Below are positions 21,123-30,617 of a stretch of DNA of 64,000 nucleotides, piece after piece. Under the pieces are notes generated by a model, which worked only from the letters and a program-made list of their open reading frames with translations, ran no database searches and was not told the DNA's origin. A program made the position numbers and the translations under genes. Source of the DNA: Vibrio tubiashii (GTDB lineage: Bacteria > Pseudomonadota > Gammaproteobacteria > Enterobacterales > Vibrionaceae). Position 1 is the stretch's first letter. Each line of letters opens with the position of its first letter. Location: the NCBI RefSeq assembly GCF_028551255.1, contig NZ_CP117029.1, positions 1 to 64,000 of the forward strand. The letters are read 5' to 3'.

Positions 21123-22769
21123 TTAGGTGTTCTCCAGCATGTCATTGTTTGATGCACCTGGTGGTACAAGTGGCCATACGTTTTCTTCTTCGTCGATTAA
21201 AACATGAAGTAAGTATGAGGTTTTACTTTCTAGCATTTCTTTAAGAGCTGGCTCAACTTCTTCTTTTTTAGTGATCACTTTACCCGGAATATCAAAGGCT
21301 TTTGCTAGCATCACAAAGTCCGGGTTGTCATCAAGAATGGTTTCACTGTGGCGACCATCAAAGAACAGCGATTGCCATTGGCGAACCATGCCTAAACGCT
21401 GGTTATCGAGTAAAACGACTTTTACCGGAATCTGACGACGCTTCAGTGTGCCTAGCTCTTGGATGTTCATCATAAATGAGCCATCACCTGTGATAAGAAT
21501 AGACTGATCATCAGGTCGAGCAACCGCTGCTCCCATCGCTGCAGGAAGACCAAAGCCCATAGTGCCTAGGCCTGCTGATGTGATGAAGTTTTGTGGCTCG
21601 CGCGGTTGGATGTGCTGGGCTGCCCACATCTGGTGCTGGCCCACATCGGTAGAAACAATCGAAGTGTCCGGCATAAGATCAGATAGCTGCTTCAGTAACC
21701 CTGGAGCGTAGATAAGATCGCCTGGGTGGTCGTAGCGCCACTTGAAGCCACTACGTAGACTTTCACTATGCTTAACCCAAGGCGTGATGTCTTGAGTTAG
21801 CTCTAGTTGAGGAAGAACGGCTGGGATCTCACCACGTACTGGCGCATTGGCTTGGCGCAGTTTGTGAATCTCTGCAGCATCAATATCAATGTGAATCACC
21901 TTAGCATTTGGCGCAAAGGTATCTAGCTTGCCAGTCACTCGGTCATCAAAGCGGGCGCCAACAGCAATCAATAGGTCACACTCTTGTACAACTAGGTTGG
22001 CCGCTTTAGTACCGTGCATGCCAAGCATACCTAGATAGTGAGGATCATGTCGTTCAATCGTACCTAGCCCTTTTAGGGTGCTAACAGAAGGCATTGGATT
22101 TAAACGTAGGAACTCTCGTACCGAGTCCGTTGCGTGACCAAGCTGAACACCACCACCGACATAAAGTACCGGACGAGAGCTTTGAGAAAGCAGCTCTTGT
22201 GCTTGGGTTATAGCCTCTTGGCTTGCCACAGGCATTGCTGGTGGAGAAAAAGGAGGAAGAAGGTTTACTGGTGCTTGGCCTAGTTGAACATCTTTGGCGA
22301 TATCAACGATTACTGGGCCTGGGCGACCTGTTTTTGCCACTTCAAAGGCTTCAGCAAGTGTTGGTGCCAGTTCATTGATATCCGTTACTAGATAGCTGTG
22401 TTTAGTACACGCGAGTGACATACCGATCACATCGATTTCTTGGAACGCGTCAGTACCGATATGAGAGCTGGCAACCTGACCTGTGATCGCAACCAGTGGA
22501 ATTGAATCCATAAAGGCATCAGCGAGACCAGTAACTAGGTTGGTTGCCCCTGGTCCTGATGTTGCCATACAGACTGCGACGTCTTGAGTTGAGCGAGCCA
22601 TACCAATCGCGGCCATCGCTGCACCTTGTTCATGTCGGCAAAGGATATGTTCGACGCCACCATCATAGAGGGCATCATAGATTGGCATGATGGCCCCACC
22701 TGGGTAACCAAATACGGTTTTAATGCCTTGCTGCTTTAGGGCGGCAACGACTAACTCGGCACCTGTCAT
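21123..22769 (-). CDS. ilvG: Acetolactate synthase II large subunit
   Basis: Thiamine-diphosphate and FAD enzyme joining pyruvate with pyruvate or 2-oxobutanoate. The 548 residues are uninterrupted, unlike the frameshifted ilvG of E. coli K-12. Features: [11 protein letters not shown], the catalytic glutamate in [24 protein letters not shown], and the ThDP motif [12 protein letters not shown]. It is the first structural gene after the ilvL attenuator. Confidence 0.97.
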   Translation of the reverse strand: MTGAELVVAALKQQGIKTVFGYPGGAIMPIYDALYDGGVEHILCRHEQGAAMAAIGMARSTQDVAVCMATSGPGATNLVTGLADAFMDSIPLVAITGQVASSHIGTDAFQEIDVIGMSLACTKHSYLVTDINELAPTLAEAFEVAKTGRPGPVIVDIAKDVQLGQAPVNLLPPFSPPAMPVASQEAITQAQELLSQSSRPVLYVGGGVQLGHATDSVREFLRLNPMPSVSTLKGLGTIERHDPHYLGMLGMHGTKAANLVVQECDLLIAVGARFDDRVTGKLDTFAPNAKVIHIDIDAAEIHKLRQANAPVRGEIPAVLPQLELTQDITPWVKHSESLRSGFKWRYDHPGDLIYAPGLLKQLSDLMPDTSIVSTDVGQHQMWAAQHIQPREPQNFITSAGLGTMGFGLPAAMGAAVARPDDQSILITGDGSFMMNIQELGTLKRRQIPVKVVLLDNQRLGMVRQWQSLFFDGRHSETILDDNPDFVMLAKAFDIPGKVITKKEEVEPALKEMLESKTSYLLHVLIDEEENVWPLVPPGASNNDMLENT

Positions 22770-22899
22770 TGTGAGCCCCCTTTATGCATTGCTTGATGTT
22801 GTGTTGTGTTGCACGTCATGTGCGCTCCCATTCTTCCTACGGCTCTTGTTTTTCTGAGCTTTAATTTATGTCTGCCAAATTTTCAGCGTACTAATTGTA

Positions 22900-22938
22900 A
22901 AAAAACCCCCGGACTTTTCAGTGCGGGGGTTTTTTTGA
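22900..22938 (-). terminator. ilv attenuator terminator hairpin
   Basis: CCCCCGGAC / GTGCGGGGG stem (one mismatch) flanked by A7 and T7 runs, between the leader peptide gene and ilvG. Read on the minus strand it is a strong intrinsic terminator that ends transcription when branched-chain aminoacyl-tRNAs are plentiful. Confidence 0.92.
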
Positions 22939-22946
22939 ATCTGTGG

Positions 22947-23036
22947 TTATCTTTCGCCCACTCTACCCCGCGCGGAATCAATAATGACCACGATAATCAG
23001 GGCAATCAGTGCGTTAATGCGGGCGTTGAAGTTCAT
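22947..23036 (-). CDS. ilvL: ilv operon leader peptide
   Basis: 29-residue peptide, too short for ordinary gene calling. It begins MNFNARINALIALII and continues VVIID; it holds six isoleucine, two leucine and three valine codons, most in one block at residues 7-19. Stalling of a ribosome there during isoleucine, leucine or valine shortage should favour the antiterminator and let RNA polymerase pass the hairpin 10 bases downstream. Function is by analogy with enteric ilvL; the residues differ completely. Confidence 0.9.
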   Translation of the reverse strand: MNFNARINALIALIIVVIIDSARGRVGER

Positions 23037-23088
23037 TTATTATTTCTTTAGTTATCTGTGCCTATATGGGCACGAAATTGTTTGCGTC

Positions 23089-23119
23089 TCTAGTGGTAAC
23101 ATACAATTCCGCCGCATGA
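23089..23119 (-). promoter_or_regulatory. Candidate promoter of the ilv operon
   Basis: On the minus strand TTGCTT, 17 bases, TATGTT, placed about 55-85 bases before the leader ATG. The elements are moderate matches; no binding sites were recognised nearby. Confidence 0.45.
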
Positions 23120-23244
23120 CAAGCAAAAACTCATTCTTTTTTCACATTCTTTCAGCATCTCGCCAAGCTATATAACAACCTTGATAACAAAATAGACGAA
23201 CTATCAGGGGGATAAATAATGGTCAGACAACAAGTGAGCTTGGT

Positions 23245-24768
23245 ATGGGATTAGCGATCATTCACAGCCGAGCTTGCGTCGGGGTAGAGGCACCAACAGT
23301 GACGGTAGAAGTACATATTAGTAATGGTATGCCGGGATTTTGTTTGGTTGGGCTACCTGAAACTACGGTTAAAGAGTCTCGCGACAGAGTGCGCAGTGCG
23401 ATCATCAATTCGCGTTTTGAATTTCCAGCTAAGCGAATCACAGTCAATCTCGCGCCTGCTGATTTACCTAAAGAAGGTGGTCGATTCGATCTGCCGATTG
23501 CATTAGGTATTTTAGCGGCGTCGGAGCAGATTCCTGTTAATGAACTAAATAATCAAGAGTTTATTGGCGAGCTTGCTTTATCTGGAGAGCTAAGAAGGGT
23601 GAAAGGTGTGTTACCCGCGGCATTGGCTGCCAATCGAGTTGAGCGCAGTTTAGTGGTCCCCCATAGCAATGGTGATCAGGCGGCTTTAGTTGGTGCTGAA
23701 AGACATAAATCGGCGCAAAGCTTACTTGAAGTGTGTGCCGACCTTTGTGGACAACAAAAGCTCTCACTACATCAAACCGCGCAAGTTTGTGCAGCACCGA
23801 GTAGCCAGAGAGATCTGCAAGATATAATCGGGCAGCAGCAAGGCAAGCGCGCTTTAGAGATTGCTGCCGCAGGCAATCACAACTTGTTGTTTCTTGGCCC
23901 GCCGGGGACAGGAAAAACTATGTTGGCTTCGCGTTTATGCGACTTGCTGCCCGATATGTCAGATAGTGAGGCACTTGAATCGGCTTCAGTAGCTTCATTA
24001 ACCCAACAAGAAATCAATGCCCACAATTGGAAGCAGCGTCCTTTTCGCGCTCCGCATCACTCAAGCTCGATGGCGGCACTGGTGGGAGGAGGCTCTATCC
24101 CTAGGCCGGGAGAGATCTCTTTGGCGCACAATGGGCTGTTGTTTCTTGATGAGATGCCAGAATTCGAGCGCAAAGTACTCGATTCATTACGGGAACCATT
24201 AGAGTCAGGGGAGATTATTATCTCACGAGCCCAAGGCAAGACCCGCTTTCCTGCGAGATTTCAGCTCGTTGGGGCATTAAACCCAAGCCCCACTGGATAC
24301 TACGAAGGCAACCAATCACGAGCCAATCCGCAAACTATTCTACGTTACTTAAGCCGCTTATCTGGCCCATTACTTGATCGCTTTGATATGTCTCTGGAAA
24401 TCCCTGCTTTGCCAAAGGGGACGTTAGCGGAAGGGGGCGAAAGAGGTGAATCGACCCAGATTGTGCGAGATAGAGTATTGATAGCGCGTGAGAAGATGTT
24501 GTCGCGAGCGAGTAAGGTGAACGCCTTGTTAGGCAGTCGAGAAATTGAGCGCTACTGCCCTTTGCATAAACAAGATGCCCAGTTCTTGGAAACCGCATTG
24601 CATCGACTGGGGCTGTCGATTCGCGCTTACCATCGGATTATCAAGGTCGCACGTACCATTGCTGACTTAGAGGGGGCAAGCCATATTGAGCGCAATCATC
24701 TTGCCGAAGCACTAGGCTACCGAGCGATGGATCGCTTGTTGCGGCAGTTGACCGCGCAGGCGGTGTAA
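23245..24768 (+). CDS. comM: ComM / YifB Mg-chelatase-like AAA+ helicase
   Basis: Hexameric helicase that drives branch migration of incoming DNA during natural transformation, shown for Vibrio ComM. The 507 residues have an N-terminal Lon-protease-like fold, a central AAA+ module with Walker A GPPGTGKTM (about 219-227) and Walker B LLFLDEMPEF, and a C-terminal Mg-chelatase-type domain (SIRAYHRIIKVARTIADL). The ATG lacks a strong binding site but fits the conserved N-terminus. It is divergent from the ilv operon. Confidence 0.95.
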   Translation: MGLAIIHSRACVGVEAPTVTVEVHISNGMPGFCLVGLPETTVKESRDRVRSAIINSRFEFPAKRITVNLAPADLPKEGGRFDLPIALGILAASEQIPVNELNNQEFIGELALSGELRRVKGVLPAALAANRVERSLVVPHSNGDQAALVGAERHKSAQSLLEVCADLCGQQKLSLHQTAQVCAAPSSQRDLQDIIGQQQGKRALEIAAAGNHNLLFLGPPGTGKTMLASRLCDLLPDMSDSEALESASVASLTQQEINAHNWKQRPFRAPHHSSSMAALVGGGSIPRPGEISLAHNGLLFLDEMPEFERKVLDSLREPLESGEIIISRAQGKTRFPARFQLVGALNPSPTGYYEGNQSRANPQTILRYLSRLSGPLLDRFDMSLEIPALPKGTLAEGGERGESTQIVRDRVLIAREKMLSRASKVNALLGSREIERYCPLHKQDAQFLETALHRLGLSIRAYHRIIKVARTIADLEGASHIERNHLAEALGYRAMDRLLRQLTAQAV

Positions 24769-24792
24769 AAAAGCCCGCATTTGCGGGCTAGT
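24769..24792 (-). terminator. Terminator of the DUF2860 gene
   Basis: AGCCCGCA / TGCGGGCT stem with a T6 run on the minus strand, just after the DUF2860 stop. On the plus strand it immediately follows comM but lacks a T run. Confidence 0.8.
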
Positions 24793-24796
24793 AAAG

Positions 24797-25777
24797 TTAG
24801 AACTGGTAGTTAACACCGACAGAGAAGATCATCTGGTCTTCATCGTAGAAATCGATGTTTGAATCGGTTTGGCCGTAACCAGCAAAAGAGATAAGAGACC
24901 AATCTTGCCAACCCATAAACTGCTGATACTCATAGGCAGCAAAGAGACTTAACTCGTCATCGTCACGAACCTTGTTGTAGACAGGGTGTGACGCATCATA
25001 ACCTTTGCTGGTGTAACTCGCGGTAAGCGCGAATTGATGGCGATTGATGACTTTAAACAGCGAAAGCTCGCCGCCCCAAGAGGTGAGAGAATTCGCATCG
25101 CCGTCGGCATCCGTTTTTATGTAAGTCAGTGATGGCACTAAGAACATAGTACGGTCGACGGGAATGCGATAACTACCTTTTACATAGATCGATGTCGCGT
25201 CACGTCGCAGTAACTGTTGATCACTCACTGAACGCGTCTGACCAGACTGTTCATTCTCAATATCTTTAACCGCGTATGCAGTATCTAGACTAAAACCAGA
25301 GTTAGCAATATTGCTAAATTTAAGTCGGTACGCGTTACCTTTTTCGTCGGTGACGGAGCGCGCGCTTCCTTCTAGGAAAGGATCGGCCCAAGTCTCGCCA
25401 GACATAATGGTCGGTAGGAAAGAGGCATCAATCACTGTTCCATTGGCCAATTGTTGCTTATAGCCTAACTCTAACGCTAAGGTACCAATGGCAATATCTT
25501 CACGAGATGTACCCGCATAGAACTGCTTGTCGAGTTGACTACCAAACGTATAAGCAATGCTACCTAGCGGCAGCGCTAAGACACTGCTATCACTTTGACC
25601 TTTCTGCGTATTGTCCGTAATGGTCGCGTTAGTGTCGGTATTAAAATTAGAGGTTGAAGAGGTATAACCGGCACTGAGTGAGACTTCGCCGCTGATCCCC
25701 GCTGAATCAGAGAGCTGGGCCATTGCTGGTGCTGTGCTCAGTACAGCAAGCGCAATAAGGGTTGGTTTTGTGGTCAT
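24797..25777 (-). CDS. DUF2860-type outer-membrane beta-barrel protein
   Basis: 326-residue probable outer-membrane protein of unknown role. The N-terminus MTTKPTLIALAVLSTAPAMA is a signal peptide cleaved after AMA. The rest alternates polar and hydrophobic residues in about a dozen strands with aromatic girdles, and ends in F (GVNYQF), the signal for BAM-dependent insertion. The opening SGEVSLSAGYTSSTSNFNTD is typical of DUF2860 proteins, common in vibrios. It stands alone with its own terminator. Family call is from memory of the pattern. Confidence 0.78.
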   Translation of the reverse strand: MTTKPTLIALAVLSTAPAMAQLSDSAGISGEVSLSAGYTSSTSNFNTDTNATITDNTQKGQSDSSVLALPLGSIAYTFGSQLDKQFYAGTSREDIAIGTLALELGYKQQLANGTVIDASFLPTIMSGETWADPFLEGSARSVTDEKGNAYRLKFSNIANSGFSLDTAYAVKDIENEQSGQTRSVSDQQLLRRDATSIYVKGSYRIPVDRTMFLVPSLTYIKTDADGDANSLTSWGGELSLFKVINRHQFALTASYTSKGYDASHPVYNKVRDDDELSLFAAYEYQQFMGWQDWSLISFAGYGQTDSNIDFYDEDQMIFSVGVNYQF

Positions 25778-25958
25778 TACGGGTTCTCCATGGTGTAAAC
25801 CTAGTGACTGATTGCCTTGAGGTCGAAGTGTGCTCTAACAACTCTGACCATAGTTAGATTAGTTTCAAACTTTCCAATGGCTTGTATAATTACACGCTGT
25901 TTTATTATTCATAAATGAATGTTTATAAATTTTTCATTAAATCTCACTTATTAAGCGT

Positions 25959-26843
25959 ATGTTGGCACATTTACTCCTTGTTCTGAATGTTAGTTTGGTC
26001 ATCTTAAACTCTGCAGTCTGCTCGATAGCGATCTGCGTTGTGGCCGTTTTTAAGTTTGTTTTGCCAAGTGCTGCACTTAAAGCAAAGGGCACTCAGCTTG
26101 CCAATAAGATTATGTGGCTTTGGGCAACAATCAACTCTGCCATTCTTAACGTTTCGAACCGAATTGAGTGGGATATTCAAGGCGGTGACGAACTGAAAAA
26201 AGATGGCTGGTACTTGATGATCAGTAACCACCTTAGCTGGACAGATATTGTTGTACTGTGCTGCGTGTTCAAAGATCGCATTCCGATGCCAAAATTTTTT
26301 CTTAAGCAGCAACTGCTCTATGTACCTTTCATCGGTATGGCTTGTTGGGCTCTCGATATGCCATTTATGCGCCGCTATTCACGCGAATATCTGATTCGTC
26401 ATCCGGAGAAACGTGGGCAGGATTTGGCAACCACTCGTCGTTCATGTGCTAAGTTCAAGCACACCCCTACAACGGTTGTGAACTATGTGGAAGGGACGCG
26501 CTTTACCCAAGACAAGCAGCGTAAAAGCAAAGCGGGTTATCAATATCTTCTGCAGCCTAAAACGGGTGGGATAGCCTATACGCTAGCAGCGATGGGCGAT
26601 CAGTTTGAGAGTATTATTGATGTCACGTTAGCGTATCCTGATAATACACAAAAACCGTTTAAAGATGCTCTGATGGGCCGTATGACCAAGATCGTTGTTC
26701 GCACTAAAGTCTTGCCTGTGGATGAGCAAGTGCGAGGCGATTACTTTAATGATAAGCCATACAAGCGCCAGTTTCAGCAGTGGCTAGGTGATGTTTGGCA
26801 ACAGAAAGATGAATTGCTACAGCAAGTACACCAAGATAAGTGA
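25959..26843 (+). CDS. PlsC-like acyltransferase (YihG type)
   Basis: 294-residue inner-membrane acyltransferase. An N-terminal hydrophobic region (about 1-35) precedes the catalytic H(X4)D box in NHLSWTD, the FLKQQLLYVPFIG substrate segment and EGTRF. This is the lysophosphatidic-acid acyltransferase pattern, and the organisation matches E. coli YihG, which also neighbours dsbA/srkA. The precise acyl acceptor is unknown. The ATG has no clear binding site, and no better start is seen. Confidence 0.87.
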   Translation: MLAHLLLVLNVSLVILNSAVCSIAICVVAVFKFVLPSAALKAKGTQLANKIMWLWATINSAILNVSNRIEWDIQGGDELKKDGWYLMISNHLSWTDIVVLCCVFKDRIPMPKFFLKQQLLYVPFIGMACWALDMPFMRRYSREYLIRHPEKRGQDLATTRRSCAKFKHTPTTVVNYVEGTRFTQDKQRKSKAGYQYLLQPKTGGIAYTLAAMGDQFESIIDVTLAYPDNTQKPFKDALMGRMTKIVVRTKVLPVDEQVRGDYFNDKPYKRQFQQWLGDVWQQKDELLQQVHQDK

Positions 26844-26859
26844 TTAAATTTAAAGAATA

Positions 26860-26886
26860 AAAAAGGGAGCGTTTGCTCCCTTTTTA
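26860..26886. terminator. Bidirectional terminator between the acyltransferase gene and dsbA
   Basis: Perfect stem AAAAAGGGAGC / GCTCCCTTTTT with loop GTTT. Confidence 0.9.
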
Positions 26887-26894
26887 CTTGGTGA

Positions 26895-27497
26895 CTATTT
26901 TAGCGTTAGTAAGTAATTGACTAAGGCAAAGTACTCATCCAGAGAGGTGATTGAGCCTGCTTCAACTAAGTACTTGTTGTTAACAATAACCGCTGGAACA
27001 CCTGATAGACCGCTGTTTTTAAACTGTTTGTCGAAGCGACGAACCATTGAATCTACCGCAAAACCGTTAAAGGCCGCGTCGAACTTCTTCGCATCGACGC
27101 CTTCATCCAAGAAGATCTGACGCAGTTCTTCATCATTCTTAGGTGCTTTGCGCATGTTGTGGATGCGGTTAAATAGCACGGGTGTCATCTTGTCTTCTAC
27201 TTTCAGCACAATCATGGTTGCGTAAGCTTTGCTCATCGACTCACCCATGTTGCCGCCCATAAAAGAAACATGATTTTTCTGGAACTTGGCATCTTTAGGT
27301 AGCTTAGTTTTTAGCTGCTGAATGATAGGCTCGAACGAGTGACAGTGTGGGCAGTAGAAAGAGAAAAACTCCGTTACAGTTGGTTTCTTTGAGGCTTCTA
27401 AATCCAGCACCTTGTAGTGCTCACCTTGGTTGAACTGCGCAGCGTGAGCAGATAGGCTCAACATCAGTGTGGCAACTAGTGCAAACAGCTTTTTCAT
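26895..27497 (-). CDS. dsbA: Thiol:disulfide interchange protein DsbA
   Basis: Periplasmic oxidase that introduces disulfides, reoxidised by DsbB; needed for pili and toxins in vibrios. The 200 residues comprise a signal peptide [19 protein letters not shown], a thioredoxin fold with active site [11 protein letters not shown] (near residue 49) and the cis-proline loop [11 protein letters not shown] 27497 was chosen since it starts the signal peptide. It lies 25 bases after srkA, as in E. coli. Confidence 0.96.
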   Translation of the reverse strand: MKKLFALVATLMLSLSAHAAQFNQGEHYKVLDLEASKKPTVTEFFSFYCPHCHSFEPIIQQLKTKLPKDAKFQKNHVSFMGGNMGESMSKAYATMIVLKVEDKMTPVLFNRIHNMRKAPKNDEELRQIFLDEGVDAKKFDAAFNGFAVDSMVRRFDKQFKNSGLSGVPAVIVNNKYLVEAGSITSLDEYFALVNYLLTLK

Positions 27498-27522
27498 TCT
27501 TGACTCCATGTTGTCGATTTTC

Positions 27523-28509
27523 TTACCACTGTGGCATAAGTGAAAGTGGTGGCTCATCCAGTGCAGAAATCTGCTCTTTAAAAGCAAGTACCTGACTCTC
27601 CCAGTATTTTGGATCATTGAACCAAGGAAAAGCGAGAGGAAAAGCAGGATCTTGCCACCTTTTTGCTAACCATGCCATATAGTGCACCATACGTAGACCG
27701 CGCAGTGGCTCAATTAGTTTCAATTGATTGCTGTTGAAGTCGTTAAACTCCTGATAAGCCTCTAGCAGAATGTCTAACTGCATCAGCTTATCTGCTCGCT
27801 CGCCGTTAAGCAGCATCCACAAGTCCTGAATAGCAGGACCGTTACGAGAATCATCTAGGTCAACAAACATCGGGCCATCGCGCCAAAGAATATTTCCTGG
27901 ATGGCAGTCACCATGCAAACGAATCAGGCTGGTTGAGTCACCCCAGTGGTTTTCTAGAGATTTGATCAGCAGGTCGAGATCGTTAAAGAACGCATTTTCG
28001 AGATGCATTGGTATAAACTGAGAGTGTTCTAGCAACTTGCGCGGCTGATAGACGTATTCTTCGAGCCCGATGGTAGGGCGGTGTTGGAATACTTGCTTTG
28101 AGCCAACTTTATGAATGCGACCCAAAAAGCGCCCAACTCCTTCGAGTTGCTCTAGGTTATCGACTTCAAACTGGCGCCCGCCAACACTTGCAAATAGGGC
28201 AAACAGATAGCCTTGATACTGGTGGAGAGTTTGCCCGTTAATGATTGTAGGTGGAGCAACGGGTATCTCAGACTCGATCAGTTCAAGGGTAAAGTCATGT
28301 TCCTCTTGGATTTGTTCTAAACTCCAACGCTCAGGGCGGTAAAACTTAACCACATAACGTTGGCGCTCTTCATCGGTAAATTGGTAGACGCGGTTTTCAT
28401 AGCTGTTAAGAGCCAGAAATCCAGATTCCGCTCGAATACCAATGCTTTCGAGGGCATACCACATAAAATCAGGCGTTAACGCATCAAAGTTAAAGGCTTG
28501 CTGTGTCAT
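27523..28509 (-). CDS. srkA: Stress response kinase SrkA (YihE)
   Basis: Cytoplasmic Ser/Thr kinase of the aminoglycoside-phosphotransferase fold, involved in envelope and oxidative stress survival; co-transcribed with dsbA. The 328 residues equal the E. coli length. Motifs: [10 protein letters not shown], the ATP-lysine in [11 protein letters not shown], the catalytic [12 protein letters not shown] and the metal site [14 protein letters not shown] chose ATG 28509 by alignment of [14 protein letters not shown] with the E. coli start. ATG 28527 has a better binding site (see findings). Confidence 0.93.
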   Translation of the reverse strand: MTQQAFNFDALTPDFMWYALESIGIRAESGFLALNSYENRVYQFTDEERQRYVVKFYRPERWSLEQIQEEHDFTLELIESEIPVAPPTIINGQTLHQYQGYLFALFASVGGRQFEVDNLEQLEGVGRFLGRIHKVGSKQVFQHRPTIGLEEYVYQPRKLLEHSQFIPMHLENAFFNDLDLLIKSLENHWGDSTSLIRLHGDCHPGNILWRDGPMFVDLDDSRNGPAIQDLWMLLNGERADKLMQLDILLEAYQEFNDFNSNQLKLIEPLRGLRMVHYMAWLAKRWQDPAFPLAFPWFNDPKYWESQVLAFKEQISALDEPPLSLMPQW

Positions 28510-28513
28510 AAAA

Positions 28514-28543
28514 TAAAAGAGGCTCATTGCTGAGCCTCTTTCC
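28514..28543 (-). terminator. Terminator of ccoG, abutting srkA
   Basis: On the minus strand AAAGAGGCTCA-GCAA-TGAGCCTCTTT followed by TATTTT. It lies 22 bases after the ccoG stop and only six bases before the srkA ATG, so readthrough or an internal start is needed for srkA-dsbA expression. Confidence 0.8.
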
Positions 28544-28564
28544 ATATCTGTGAGTAGAGCGCGC

Positions 28565-29983
28565 TTAGAGTTTCTTAATAAAGCGGCTTTCTACCTCAAT
28601 AGTGAAGTCTTCGCTATCGGACAGTATAAACTGAATTGTTGAAACTGAAGAGCTGAGATTGTCAGGATTGACGCCTAAACTCATTGGTAGGTTAAGGACT
28701 TCACCCGGTTCAACTTGAATGGTTTGTTTGCCATACCAAGAGACATCACTTAGGCCTTCAACGCTGAGTTTGTACTCTTGTTCTTGTTGAGTTTTATTAA
28801 TGATTTTCAGGGTGTAGGTATTCTCTACTTCACCTAAGCCATTGACTCTGAACAACTGATTACGGTCACGAAGAACACTCAAACCAGCAGGTTCGACACT
28901 AGCAACCTGAACAAAGAACAAGCCAATCATCACTAACAGTACCGCGCCATAACCGAGCAGTTTGGGACGCGCGACCTTAGTATGCTTGCCAGAGAGACGG
29001 TGCTCCGTGGTGTAGCTAATCAGGCCTTTTTCATAGCCCATGCGATCCATGGTTTTGTCACAGGCATCAATACAAGCACCACAGTTAATACATTCATACT
29101 GTAGGCCGTCACGGATATCGATACCGGTTGGGCAAACCTGAACACAAAGGTCACAGTCAATACAGTCACCTAAGCCCAGAGCTTTGTGATCGGCTTTTCG
29201 TGAACGAGGGCCTCGCGTTTCGCCACGTTTGCTATCGTAGCCGACGATAAAGGTATCTTTGTCGAACATAGCTGATTGGAAACGAGCGTAAGGACACATG
29301 TGAACACACATAATAGAGCGCATCCAACCTGCGTTGGCGTAAGTACAGCCCGCGAAAAATAGAACCCAGAATACCGGCCAGAATTCGGCATTAAAGGTGA
29401 AGAAGCCAACTACTAAGTCTTTGATCGGTACAAAATAACCGGTAAAGGTGAAGCCGGTAGCAAGGGCAATTGCCCACCAAGCTAAGTGTTTTACGCCTTT
29501 GCGCATTGCTAGATTGGCAGTGAGTTTTCCTGAATCTTGCTTGCGACGTTTGTTGGCGCTGCCTTCTAGTTTTTCTTCGAACCAAATATACATAAAGGTC
29601 CACACTGTTTGCGGGCATAAGTAGCCACACCAAACTCGACCTAAGAAAGTGGTGAGGAAAAAGAGACCAAAGGCGGCAATCATAAATAGCAGTGCAAGCA
29701 GAGTTAAGTCTTGCGGATAAAGTGTGGTGCCGAAAAAGTTAAACTGCTGATTGCCAAAGTCGAGCAAGATAGCTTGGCGTTCGCCATAAGGTATCCAAGG
29801 AATAAGAGCAAAGAAAACCAGTAGGAACCAGCCGCCATAACGACGTAGCTGTTGAAAGGTACCTTTACTCTCGCGAACATAGATTCGGTTGCTGGGATTA
29901 AACCTGTCCCCTTTGTTTTTATGGGCCTTAGGGTTAAAGGCCTTGGGAGTCACATCTTTGATATCGATTTTATCCTGACTCAT
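28565..29983 (-). CDS. ccoG: Cytochrome oxidase accessory ferredoxin CcoG (FixG/RdxA)
   Basis: Membrane iron-sulfur protein that supplies reduced copper for assembly of cbb3 oxidase. The 472 residues have about five transmembrane helices, a NapH-like segment (WCGYLCPQTVWTF), two 4Fe-4S ferredoxin motifs (CIDCDLCVQVCP and CINCGACIDAC) and a C-terminal immunoglobulin-like domain (about 370-472). The ccoNOPQ genes are not in the window. No clear FNR box was found upstream. Confidence 0.94.
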   Translation of the reverse strand: MSQDKIDIKDVTPKAFNPKAHKNKGDRFNPSNRIYVRESKGTFQQLRRYGGWFLLVFFALIPWIPYGERQAILLDFGNQQFNFFGTTLYPQDLTLLALLFMIAAFGLFFLTTFLGRVWCGYLCPQTVWTFMYIWFEEKLEGSANKRRKQDSGKLTANLAMRKGVKHLAWWAIALATGFTFTGYFVPIKDLVVGFFTFNAEFWPVFWVLFFAGCTYANAGWMRSIMCVHMCPYARFQSAMFDKDTFIVGYDSKRGETRGPRSRKADHKALGLGDCIDCDLCVQVCPTGIDIRDGLQYECINCGACIDACDKTMDRMGYEKGLISYTTEHRLSGKHTKVARPKLLGYGAVLLVMIGLFFVQVASVEPAGLSVLRDRNQLFRVNGLGEVENTYTLKIINKTQQEQEYKLSVEGLSDVSWYGKQTIQVEPGEVLNLPMSLGVNPDNLSSSVSTIQFILSDSEDFTIEVESRFIKKL

Positions 29984-30207
29984 TGCGCTTCCTTCTTGAG
30001 CTAAACGGTGAGATTTCTATTGTTCTCACTCTATAAACCTAAACATTGCTATTTGATTATAATATTTTAGTAAATACTTATGGACGGCGATTATATACGC
30101 AATAACATTTTCATTTCTTTAAGGCTATCAACCTTTAACAACAAAGATCAGTACAGTTCTATAAATAAATGGCCTAACAGTTTCTAGCTTTGTCACCAAA
30201 TAGGTAT

Positions 30208-30236
30208 AAAAAAAGCGACTCAAGGTCGCTTTCAAT
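30208..30236 (-). terminator. Terminator of yihD
   Basis: On the minus strand AAAGCGAC-CTTGA-GTCGCTTTTTTTAT, directly after the yihD stop. Confidence 0.85.
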
Positions 30237-30250
30237 AAAACTGCTCGCTG

Positions 30251-30517
30251 CTAGTCAATAAGACCACGGGCACGCAGAATCGCCGTTTTAAAATCATCTT
30301 CTTGGTCTTTCTTTAGACCAGGAATCATTTCATTTTTGTCACTGTTGCGCATTTTTAGATGGTAAATAAGAACATCGTCTGTCAGATCTTCTAGTTTGCC
30401 TTCATAGCCTGCTTCTTGAGCGAGCTTAACGATCATCTGTAGCAGGTTAAGTTCCTGATCTTTTTGCCATTCAGGTTCAAGTAGCTCTAGTAGCTCCTCA
30501 ATACGGTGACACTTCAT
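30251..30517 (-). CDS. yihD: YihD family protein (DUF1040)
   Basis: Small soluble protein of unknown function. The 88 residues start [17 protein letters not shown] and contain [19 protein letters not shown] and [19 protein letters not shown], matching E. coli YihD (89 residues). In E. coli it also lies beside srkA-dsbA. ATG 30517 follows GTGGAGAAAGCCG. Mostly helical, strongly acidic at the start. Confidence 0.92.
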   Translation of the reverse strand: MKCHRIEELLELLEPEWQKDQELNLLQMIVKLAQEAGYEGKLEDLTDDVLIYHLKMRNSDKNEMIPGLKKDQEDDFKTAILRARGLID

Positions 30518-30583
30518 CGGCTTTCTCCACAATATTTATAATGATTTGCTGCTAAAGGTATCAAATAGATGAAATGAAGGTAA

Positions 30584-30617
30584 GAAAAAAGCGCAGTCAG
30601 CACTGCGCTTTTTAATT
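30584..30617 (-). terminator. Terminator of the 55-residue basic ORF
   Basis: AAAGCGCAGT-CAGC-ACTGCGCTTT, perfect 10-base stem. On the minus strand TTCTTACC follows the stem and the T-rich side continues; the stem overlaps the end of the ORF by one base. It supports a real transcript on the minus strand here. Confidence 0.75.

Noticed and set aside
22984..23175. 63-residue plus-strand frame upstream of comM
   Set aside because: Antisense to the ilvL leader and promoter; no conserved features.
26941..27120. Small plus-strand frame over dsbA
   Set aside because: Antisense shadow of dsbA.
29170..29633. Two overlapping minus-strand frames within ccoG
   Set aside because: Out-of-frame readings of ccoG itself; no independent start signals.
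30079..30186. 35-codon plus-strand ORF between ccoG and yihD
   Set aside because: No ribosome binding site, AT-rich random-looking product, and it runs against the flanking genes.
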